Source: CAZLPY01 sp964561525 (GTDB taxonomy: Bacteria > Patescibacteriota > UBA1384 > CAJBMM01). From it: a stretch of DNA of 9,355 bases. The notes under the pieces were generated by a model. That model was not told where the DNA came from. It was given only the letters and a program-made list of their open reading frames with translations, and did no database searches. The stretch lies in NCBI GenBank assembly GCA_964561525.1, contig CAZLPY010000040.1:1-9355 (forward strand), given 5' to 3'. Below are positions 4,513 to 9,355 of the stretch, piece after piece. Position 1 is the stretch's first letter. Every line of letters starts with the position of its first letter. Made by a program: the position numbers and the translations under genes.

Positions 4513-5517
4513 TCAGAGTGTTTGAGCCACCAGTATTGCTTCCTCAACCAAGCGGTTGGAATAGCCCCATTCATTATCGTACCAGGCTACCACTTTGACT
4601 AAATCACCGTCGACAACCTGCGTTAGGCCTAAATCGACGATCGCCGAGTAGGAGTTGCTAATAAAATCGGACGAGACGTTTGGCTCCTAAGTATAGGTCA
4701 AAATGACTTCACACATTTTGCGCCGAGCCGCTTTTTTGAAGGCGTCATTGACCTGCTTCACCGTTACTTTTTTCTTTAAGAGGAACGTAAAATCAGCCAA
4801 CGATACTACTGAGGTTGGCACCCGAATGGCCAAGCCGTCAAAAATGCCTTTCATCTCTGGCACTACTTGATGAGTGGCACTGGCTGCTCCAGTTGAAGTC
4901 GGCACGATGTTCATAGCGGCAGACCTTGCCCGGCGTAAATCTTTATGCGGACCATCTTGTAAGTTTTGATCTGCGGTGTATGAGTGTACCGTGGTCATCA
5001 TCGCTTTTTTGACCCCAAATTCACTTACCATGACAGAAGCAACAGGAGTGATGCAGTTGGTGGTGCAAGAGCCGTTTGATATTACTGGTTCTTTTTCGTA
5101 TTGGTGCGAGTTTACTCCAAGCACAAACATAGGTGCACTCTCGCCAGTGCTCGGAGCGGAGATGATCACCCGTTTTGCTCCCGCCTTCAAATGTTTACCC
5201 GCTCCAGCCGCATCGGTAAAACGACCAGTGCATTCAAGTACAATATCAACGTTGTGCTGTTTCCAAGGAAGTAATGATGGATCTTTTTCAGCGTGTACGT
5301 CAATTTTGTGACCGGCCACTATCAGATGTTTATCATCATGCCCTACATCCTCGACGTATGGACCATAGTTGGTGTCATAGCGTAGTAAATGCGCCAGAGT
5401 GGCGGTATCGGTAAGATCATTAATAGCCATTACTTTTAACATCGGCTTAGTCAGCGCAATTTTTAATGCGCTTCGCCCGATGCGCCCAAAGCCATTGATT
5501 GCCACATTTACAGACAT
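4513..5517 (-). CDS. gap: Glyceraldehyde-3-phosphate dehydrogenase, interrupted by an amber codon
   Basis: Type I GAPDH: oxidises and phosphorylates glyceraldehyde-3-phosphate to 1,3-bisphosphoglycerate. The start at 5517 is chosen from GAGGGG, 7 nt upstream, and the family opening VNVAINGFGRIGR (Rossmann dinucleotide site). Asp34 in AINDLTD fits NAD preference. The catalytic Cys151 is in SNGSCTTN and His178 in TTVHSYT. The NIVPTSTGAA and GLAIRVPTSVVSLAD segments are intact. Reading stops at TAG (4687-4689), codon 277. The same frame then continues without any shift through EPNVSSDF, TQVVDGDLVKVVAWYDNEWGYSNRL to TGA at 4513-4515, giving 334 codons, the usual family length. Without those 57 residues the enzyme should not fold. 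Residues 264-275 just before the amber are also unusually divergent (RRKMCEVIL against the common Gly-Ile-Leu pattern). It may be a recent nonsense mutation, a sequence error, or readthrough. Confidence 0.9.
4687..4689 (-). other. In-frame amber (UAG) codon inside GAPDH
   Basis: The - strand reads ...ACC TAT ACT TAG GAG CCA AAC... The codon stands where relatives usually have Glu, Lys or Gln before Glu-Pro, so a single base change (GAG, AAG or CAG to TAG) explains it. The neighbouring carbon genes end in TAA or TGA, never TAG. In this window TAG ends only two of the orphan genes and the fragment at 3-104. Confidence 0.85.
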
Positions 5518-5563
5518 TTTGTTTCCCCTCATATATTAATTTAATTTTACCACTACATCCCAC

Positions 5564-5668
5564 AATGACGAATGTCCAATTCCTAATTTCTAATCAATAT
5601 TTAAATGCCAAAATGATCGTTGATACATTGAGATTCTTTTAGACATTCGTCATTAGAAATTGGTCATT
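5564..5668. repeat. Two inverted arrays of degenerate 7-bp repeats between pfkB and gap
   Basis: On the + strand, 5564-5598 reads as five consecutive 7-mers beginning AAT (AATGACG, AATGTCC, AATTCCT, ...). On the - strand, 5641-5668 reads as four 7-mers of the same family (AATGACC, AATTTCT, AATGACG, AATGTCT). The inverted placement creates perfect 13-bp arms (5564-5576 and 5642-5654) around 65 nt. The second array includes the kinase's stop codon (5664-5666). Confidence 0.6.
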
Positions 5669-6611
5669 TTCTATACACGATCCCGGTCTTTGCTCCTACA
5701 TGCATTATAACATGCTCTGCGTTGCTTAACCCTAACCCTGCAGCGTCGGCGAAGGGCAGGCCATGCAGTAGTCCAGCTACAATTCCACTGCCCATGGCGT
5801 CACCAGCCCCAGTTTCATCCACCGCAATTATCTGATGCGGTTCAAGACTGGTAATGTGACCGTTATCGATGATGCAGGCGCTACGACCGCCATTGGTCAC
5901 AATGCCACGCCCTGCACCGAATTGATGTAATAGTGACCCAAGCCCATGGACATCATCTTGCACACCCAGTAACTGCTGCGCCTCATCCACATTCACCATA
6001 AAAAAACTGCATCGTGCTATCAGCCGCTTAACGTGGCTCTGGTGTTTTTTTAGATCGTTTAGGCCTGGATTCCAAGCAATCTTGATTTGATGTTCGCTTG
6101 CCCAATCGAAAATGTAATCGAGTGCCTCAATCGAGCCATTGATCGAGGTGATGTACACCCAACGCGCAGCAACATCATCCAGTATGGCGAGATCGTGTGG
6201 ATTCAGTGCTGCAGCGGAACCCCGATCGGTAAAAATAGTGCGCTCGCCGTCTGGATCAACAATGATCACTGCCTGGCCCGTGTGACCTTCTGTGTCACGA
6301 ATGAGCAAGTGGGTCGCCACACCTTCAGCGTCAAGCTCATCAACCACAATTTTTCCAGCACTATTTGTGCTTAACTTACTTATCAAACCGACCTTTAGGC
6401 GCTGCCGCGCGAAGGTCACGCTGGCGTTTGATGCGCCGCCGCCAGATTGTTGGATAATTGTTTTTGTCTCGACCTTTGTACCCAACGGAAAACAGAGGTC
6501 ACGCATTTCTGGGTTGTTTGGGTCCGCGCGATGCATCACTTTCTTTAGTACTACGAAAGTATCCAGCACGCTGCCTCCGATGCATAAACAATCAAACGAT
6601 TTCATGCTCAT
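5664..6611 (-). CDS. PfkB/ribokinase-family sugar kinase
   Basis: A 315-residue kinase that phosphorylates a sugar or nucleoside with ATP. PfkB signatures are present: GGGASN (57-62) near the N-terminus, DRGSAA (129-134) in the substrate lid area, Asn207-x-x-Glu210 for Mg-phosphate, VTNGG (238-242), and DETGAGD (265-271) with catalytic Asp271. The opening DCLCIGGSVLDTFV matches the family's first strand. The start overlaps the aldolase stop (ATGA, 6608-6611), so the two are translationally coupled. An alternative ATG at 6605 has better spacing to AAGG. Its partner is a class II aldolase, so fructose-6-phosphate or a fructose/tagatose phosphate is a natural substrate guess. Ribose or adenosine cannot be excluded from sequence. 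The frame ends inside a heptamer repeat array. Confidence 0.88.
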   Translation of the reverse strand: MSMKSFDCLCIGGSVLDTFVVLKKVMHRADPNNPEMRDLCFPLGTKVETKTIIQQSGGGASNASVTFARQRLKVGLISKLSTNSAGKIVVDELDAEGVATHLLIRDTEGHTGQAVIIVDPDGERTIFTDRGSAAALNPHDLAILDDVAARWVYITSINGSIEALDYIFDWASEHQIKIAWNPGLNDLKKHQSHVKRLIARCSFFMVNVDEAQQLLGVQDDVHGLGSLLHQFGAGRGIVTNGGRSACIIDNGHITSLEPHQIIAVDETGAGDAMGSGIVAGLLHGLPFADAAGLGLSNAEHVIMHVGAKTGIVYRK

Positions 6612-7453
6612 ACCTTTCCCACTGTTCCAAACATCACGATTTTTTCTTTGACTACCTCGGTCATGGCAACGCGACCAGCGTGAAGAATATCACGAATGTC
6701 ATAGGCGTTTGGATTAGCGCGCATAAATTGGCGCACCGCTGTGGAAAAAGACATGCGCAAATCGGTATCGATATTAATTTTAACCACACCAAGGCTAATT
6801 GCTTTTTCAATATCATCGCGCGGATTACCTGAGGCGCCATGTAAGACAAGTGGGAAGTGCGTGCGCTCCTCAATTTGGGCCAGCAAATCAAAATCGAGTT
6901 TTTCCTGGGATGTTGCTGGGCCATGAGCATTGCCAATGCCAACCGCAAGCACCGTCACTCCACTTTCGGTCACAAATTGAGCTGCCTCAGCCGGGTCGGT
7001 TTTATGCGGCAGCCGATGATGAATATAATCCTCCTGGCCAGCAATTGTCCCTATCTCAGATTCAACCGAAGCACCATAAACTCGAGCACGCTGCACAACT
7101 TCGCGAGTCTGGCTCAAGTTTTCCGCAAATGGCAGATGGCTAAAATCTACCATCACCGAGGTGTAGCCGGCCTTGAGACAGGCGTCGGCAATCGTCATGG
7201 TGCGACCATGATCGAGATGCACTACCACGGGCACGGTTGAGCGCTTGGCTATGCCAATGACTGTACTGGTAAGCGTTTCGAAACCGGCGTAGTCGAGTGC
7301 TTTTTCGCTCGTTTGCATTATTACCGGCGCCTTTAACTCCTCGGCGGCGTTAATCACCGCCTGAGCCGTTTCAATGTTGGTTACATTAAACGCACCAACG
7401 GCGTAGCGCTCCACGAACGCTCGTGGGATGCAGTTATCCATCGAAATAAGCAA
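6608..7453 (-). CDS. fba: Class II fructose-bisphosphate (or tagatose-bisphosphate) aldolase
   Basis: A 281-residue TIM-barrel aldolase that reversibly splits fructose-1,6-bisphosphate into DHAP and glyceraldehyde-3-phosphate. It has the family opening YAVGAFNVTN (17-26), catalytic Asp81 with zinc ligand His82 in VVVHLDHG, Glu131 and Glu133 in VESEIG, zinc ligands His177 (NAHG) and His205 (VLHGASG), and KINIDTDLR (225-233) at the phosphate site. The start is TTG 7453, because AAGGAGG (7458-7464) lies 4 nt before it and the family's N-terminus normally begins at LVSM, here LISM. The ATG at 7441 would be 16 nt from that site. Length fits class IIB enzymes (KbaY/GatY/Fba), and sequence alone does not separate fructose from tagatose substrates; the glycolytic setting favours fructose. 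It overlaps the kinase by 4 nt. No clear promoter is seen; repeats fill the upstream gap. Confidence 0.93.
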   Translation of the reverse strand: MLISMDNCIPRAFVERYAVGAFNVTNIETAQAVINAAEELKAPVIMQTSEKALDYAGFETLTSTVIGIAKRSTVPVVVHLDHGRTMTIADACLKAGYTSVMVDFSHLPFAENLSQTREVVQRARVYGASVESEIGTIAGQEDYIHHRLPHKTDPAEAAQFVTESGVTVLAVGIGNAHGPATSQEKLDFDLLAQIEERTHFPLVLHGASGNPRDDIEKAISLGVVKINIDTDLRMSFSTAVRQFMRANPNAYDIRDILHAGRVAMTEVVKEKIVMFGTVGKV

Positions 7454-7470
7454 TCGCCCTCCTTATGGGT

Positions 7471-7512
7471 AGAATACAGAATCTAGCATATAGAATTTGG
7501 AATTTAGGAAGA
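7471..7512. repeat. Degenerate 7-bp tandem array upstream of the aldolase
   Basis: On the + strand, AGAAT-like units recur every 7 nt at 7471, 7478, 7485 (AGCAT), 7492 and 7499 (GGAAT), with a decayed sixth at 7506. AATTTGGAAT (7494-7503) also has a perfect inverted copy at 7519-7528. The array lies just before the aldolase's ribosome site, so it is in the leader or promoter. Confidence 0.55.
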
Positions 7513-7571
7513 GCGTGCATTCCAAATTAAGTGACAATCACCTATTACTCATGATAGTCGAAATGCGCGGA

Positions 7572-7614
7572 CAAAAAAAGAACCGCCCACTAATCAACGT
7601 TGAAAAGTGGACGG
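7572..7614 (-). terminator. Intrinsic terminator of the orphan gene at 7649-7960
   Basis: On the - strand CCGTCCACT pairs with AGTGGGCGG (7606-7614 with 7583-7591, one G-U pair). The self-complementary TCAACGTTGA inside extends it to a long stem, and TTCTTTTTTTG follows. It lies about 35 nt after the stop codon and would isolate this gene from the aldolase operon. Confidence 0.85.
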
Positions 7615-7648
7615 ATTGCCCGCTAGGATTGGTTAATCCGCGGAACAG

Positions 7649-7960
7649 TTAGGCCGGCTGCAGCATTGCACTGGTGACGGGCTGCCTGCCGATACGAGAG
7701 GCGGCGCGATAGTCATCAGGGAGATGGCCAGACAGGGCAAGTGCTATCGAGCTCGCAATCTCTTGCAGCTCAGCATTGATGTCCCGTCCCGCAGTTCCAG
7801 CCGCGTCTGACACTGGAATGAAAACAGCGCCCGGAATGGGCACCCGAGGCAGAATGCCCTCCGTAGTGAGAAGCACGATAATGCTCGTGCCTCGAATTCG
7901 GTAGAAACCGGCAGGAACGATGTCCCTCTCACGACATACACACTGTATGTTGTTATCCAA
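7649..7960 (-). CDS. Orphan protein of 103 residues, unknown function
   Basis: No ATG is available; TTG at 7960 is the likely start, 10 nt after AAGGGGG (7971-7977). The frame is open for 103 codons and ends in TAA. The protein has a CVC motif at residues 7-9, a hydrophobic stretch (SIIVLLTTEGILPRVPIPGA, about 26-45) that is too broken by Pro and charge for a clear TM helix, and an Ala-rich helix (about 63-80). The end is basic and polar. No family is recognised. The coding call is supported by the strong private promoter, ribosome site and terminator on the same strand. A competing frame from TTG 7968 (74 residues) lacks proper ribosome spacing. The gene sits between rpe and the aldolase, apparently an insertion into the carbon cluster. 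Confidence 0.6.
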   Translation of the reverse strand: MDNNIQCVCRERDIVPAGFYRIRGTSIIVLLTTEGILPRVPIPGAVFIPVSDAAGTAGRDINAELQEIASSIALALSGHLPDDYRAASRIGRQPVTSAMLQPA

Positions 7961-8000
7961 CGGCTCAAGTCCCCCTTATGTGAGTTGGCCAGATGGCCGC

Positions 8001-8021
8001 AAAAAAAGCCCCGCTGGGCTT
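8001..8021 (-). promoter_or_regulatory. Putative attenuator in the leader of the 7649-7960 gene
   Basis: On the - strand AAGCCC, loop AGCG, GGGCTT is followed by a run of T (8001-8007 as A on the + strand). This is the form of an intrinsic terminator, yet it lies about 35 nt after the predicted transcription start and about 40 nt before the start codon. A second stem GGCC-ATCT-GGCC follows at once (about 7987-7998). Conditional termination, or a tiny terminated RNA, are the two readings. Confidence 0.6.
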
Positions 8022-8041
8022 GGTCGTCGTGACCGTCAAAT

Positions 8042-8070
8042 AGTATACATTACGCTAATGAACTTGTCAA
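8042..8070 (-). promoter_or_regulatory. Strong sigma70-type promoter of the 7649-7960 gene
   Basis: On the - strand a perfect TTGACA (8065-8070) and TATACT (8042-8047, five of six) are separated by exactly 17 nt. This is the best promoter in the window. The start is expected near 8035. Confidence 0.75.
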
Positions 8071-8088
8071 CTAGTAGCAACTAGTAGC
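8069..8088. repeat. Perfect tandem repeat AACTAGTAGC x2 beside the -35 box
   Basis: Two direct copies of AACTAGTAGC touch the upstream edge of the TTGACA. The 10-nt period puts both copies on one face of the helix, as for tandem operator half-sites; a local duplication is the plain alternative. Confidence 0.5.
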
Positions 8089-8093
8089 ACCAC

Positions 8094-8128
8094 AAAAGGC
8101 CAGACCTTTAAAAGGTCTGACCTTTTTA
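8094..8128. terminator. Bidirectional terminator at the end of rpe
   Basis: AAGGCCAGACC (8096-8106) pairs with GGTCTGACCTT (8114-8124), 11 bp with one wobble on either strand. T-runs stand on both sides: TTTTTAG on the + strand and TTTTGTGG on the - strand. The rpe stop codon (8126-8128) touches the hairpin. It ends the rpiB-rpe transcript and separates it from the orphan gene. Confidence 0.8.
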
Positions 8129-8758
8129 GACGTTTTGGGCTATTAGTTGCAGCTCTGCTAGCTTTTCGGCCTCTTGGCCGGGATAATTAAACAAGGCCGA
8201 ATGCACCAAAACTGCATCTGCCGCTGAGACAAGCAATATACTTTCCGAGTTAATACCGCCGTCCACAGCCACATACAGATCAGGGAATCGCTGCTTTACT
8301 AAAGCGATTTTTTGTATCACGCGTTGGTCAAACGGTCGCCCAGAATCGCCTGGTGCGATAGACATCAGCAGAATCGCCGCGATACGATCAGCATAATTAG
8401 CAATGATATCAGTGTCGGTTTCTAAATTTAAGGCAAGACCGCACGAAATATTAAATCCCGTTGCCGATTCAAAAAAATCAACCAGGGTGTGTTGGGAAAG
8501 CTCAGCATGCGCAAATACAAATCGTACGTGTTCTTGCTGAAAATGATGCATCAAGACTGCTGGGTCCGTAACCATACAATGTACATCGTACTGCAAACTG
8601 GGGTTCATCAGCTCACTCAAGTTCATCGGGGTGACCTCTGGCACAAACTGGCCATCCATAACGTCAATATGCACTCGCGAAACAAGTGCTTCGAGCAGGG
8701 TGGTTTGATCGCGTACCTCTTGCTCTGAGCGGCCCAGTATGGTCGGGATAATTTCCAT
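8126..8758 (-). CDS. rpe: Ribulose-phosphate 3-epimerase (divergent)
   Basis: A 210-residue TIM-barrel protein that interconverts ribulose-5-phosphate and xylulose-5-phosphate in the non-oxidative pentose phosphate pathway. The start ATG 8758 aligns MEIIPTIL with the family's usual IAPSIL and lies 10 nt after the rpiB stop; no strong ribosome site is seen, so coupling is likely. Metal and acid/base residues are kept: His30 and Asp32 in VHIDVMDGQFVP, His60 in YDVHCMV, Asp166 in VAVDGGIN. The loop normally reading N-PGFGGQ is instead IAPGDSGRPF (135-143), Thr6 replaces the usual Ser, and the last phosphate-site segment reads VLVHSALF rather than the common GSA-x-F form. The fold and metal centre are clear; the substrate could be another ketopentose or ketohexose phosphate, though the rpiB neighbour favours ribulose-5-phosphate. 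Confidence 0.88.
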   Translation of the reverse strand: MEIIPTILGRSEQEVRDQTTLLEALVSRVHIDVMDGQFVPEVTPMNLSELMNPSLQYDVHCMVTDPAVLMHHFQQEHVRFVFAHAELSQHTLVDFFESATGFNISCGLALNLETDTDIIANYADRIAAILLMSIAPGDSGRPFDQRVIQKIALVKQRFPDLYVAVDGGINSESILLVSAADAVLVHSALFNYPGQEAEKLAELQLIAQNV

Positions 8759-8768
8759 GAGGTTAAGC

Positions 8769-9227
8769 TTATCGATTTTTGTCGAGAGCCGCAACTGCAG
8801 CAAGCCGACGCAGATGTCTGGCGTCATCGGAAAAGGCAGTTTTGAGCCAGATGTCGATGAGCCCTACGCATTGATCTTGGTTGAGGTAATCAGCCGCTAA
8901 GCACAATACATTCACATGATCATCATTGCTGGCTCGCCGTGCTTGATCTTCGTTCCACACTTGTGCAGCAAGAACGTACGCGAAGCGGTTGGCGACCATG
9001 CACACCCCAATACCGGTCCCACACAGCAGTATGCCACGCCTCTTAGCCGGGTCCTCAGATACCGCCTGCGCTACCTTCGCCGCATATTCAGGATAATCAA
9101 CCGGGTCAGCAGCCAAATCGGTGCCAAAGTCATGTACGCTATATCCTAACTGATGCAAAAACTCGTCAATTGCGGCCTTGGTCGGAACGGCGTGATGATC
9201 AGCCGCAATGTATAGTTCGTGATTCAT
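8769..9227 (-). CDS. rpiB: Ribose-5-phosphate isomerase B (RpiB/LacAB family)
   Basis: A 152-residue isomerase interconverting ribose-5-phosphate and ribulose-5-phosphate. Family features in order: AADHHAV (8-14, substrate Asp10/His11), DFGTD (33-37), DYPEYA (44-49), LLCGTGIG (67-74) with catalytic Cys69 and Thr71, NVLCLAADYL (106-115), and RHLRRL (137-142) at the phosphate site. The usual HNDANVL segment reads NDDHVNVL, so the active-site His is probably His104, or is shifted; this deserves modelling. The ATG overlaps the upstream gene's TGA (ATGA, 9224-9227), and no ribosome site stands before it, so translation is probably coupled. It feeds rpe 10 nt downstream. Confidence 0.92.
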   Translation of the reverse strand: MNHELYIAADHHAVPTKAAIDEFLHQLGYSVHDFGTDLAADPVDYPEYAAKVAQAVSEDPAKRRGILLCGTGIGVCMVANRFAYVLAAQVWNEDQARRASNDDHVNVLCLAADYLNQDQCVGLIDIWLKTAFSDDARHLRRLAAVAALDKNR

Positions 9228-9355
9228 GGTGCAATGGCCGGTTTAAAACCAAAACTTATGTGTGAGCCAAAAATGGTTACCACTTTGCGTGGCGTGCCCC
9301 CTGCCGCACCAACAACGTACGCCGTGTGAGTATCGCGTGTACTGACCAGAACATA
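9224..9355 (-). CDS. C-terminal end of an unrecognised gene upstream of rpiB
   Basis: An open frame enters from the right edge on the - strand and ends in TGA overlapping the rpiB start by 4 nt. The 43 visible residues begin YVLVSTRDTH, contain AYVVGAAGG and PRKVVTIFG, and end FKPAIAP. The valine-rich strands suggest a beta-containing enzyme end. I do not recognise the family. The 4-nt overlap means it is the leading partner in the rpiB-rpe operon, so a sugar-phosphate role is plausible but unproven. Confidence 0.65.
   Translation of the reverse strand, partial: YVLVSTRDTHTAYVVGAAGGTPRKVVTIFGSHISFGFKPAIAP

Noticed and set aside
4687..5532. A natural two-subunit GAPDH, the tail being a separate gene
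   Set aside because: No start codon or ribosome site stands near the amber codon in the tail frame, and the tail is too short to fold by itself.
7744..7968. Alternative 74-residue frame in the orphan gene region
   Set aside because: Its TTG start is only 2 nt from the G-run, and it does not use the region up to the terminator; the 103-residue frame fits both signals better.
1..9355. CRISPR array, insertion sequence, prophage or toxin-antitoxin pair
   Set aside because: No regularly spaced repeats of CRISPR length, no transposase or integrase motifs, and no recognisable toxin-antitoxin pair were seen on either strand.

Overview
The window looks like chromosomal DNA from a small-genome bacterium, most plausibly of the Patescibacteria (CPR). 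This is an inference. It rests on compact genes, short overlapping operons, small orphan membrane or secreted proteins, tRNAs with encoded CCA, divergent lower-glycolysis and pentose-phosphate enzymes, and a PfkB-type sugar kinase beside the aldolase. No rRNA or other phylogenetic marker is present, so the lineage cannot be fixed.

Layout. Positions 1-104 hold the tail of an unrecognised + strand gene. Positions 199-668 hold a self-contained small gene (promoter, structured leader, 68-aa putative zinc-ribbon protein, terminator). Positions 667-1062 are a tRNA-Gly(UCC) unit followed by about 250 nt of highly structured, gene-free sequence that ends in its own terminator; this is a candidate unassigned ncRNA. 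Positions 1085-2222 are a two-gene overlapping operon: an HD-domain nucleotidase fused to DUF1653, then a MazG-like NTP pyrophosphohydrolase. tRNA-Thr(CGU) follows with its own promoter. Everything after about 2359 is on the - strand: a two-TM protein, a secreted or anchored beta-rich protein, and a small secreted protein.

Positions 4513-9355 form a central-carbon region read leftward: an unrecognised gene end, rpiB, rpe, [inserted orphan gene], class II aldolase, PfkB-family kinase, GAPDH. Together they connect pentose phosphates, fructose bisphosphate and glyceraldehyde-3-phosphate. The GAPDH gene carries an in-frame amber codon at codon 277 although the remaining 57 codons keep the family's conserved C-terminus.

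Three points stand out. (1) Three small orphan genes (344-550, 3906-4340, 7649-7960) share one architecture: a strong TTGACA promoter, a hairpin-bearing leader and a private terminator. They lie between housekeeping units. One leader contains an apparent intrinsic terminator about 35 nt after the predicted transcription start. (2) The gaps of the aldolase-kinase-GAPDH cluster are filled with degenerate 7-bp tandem repeats; one pair of arrays is inverted and one array runs into the stop codon of the kinase. (3) The GAPDH amber codon may be a mutation, a sequence error or readthrough.
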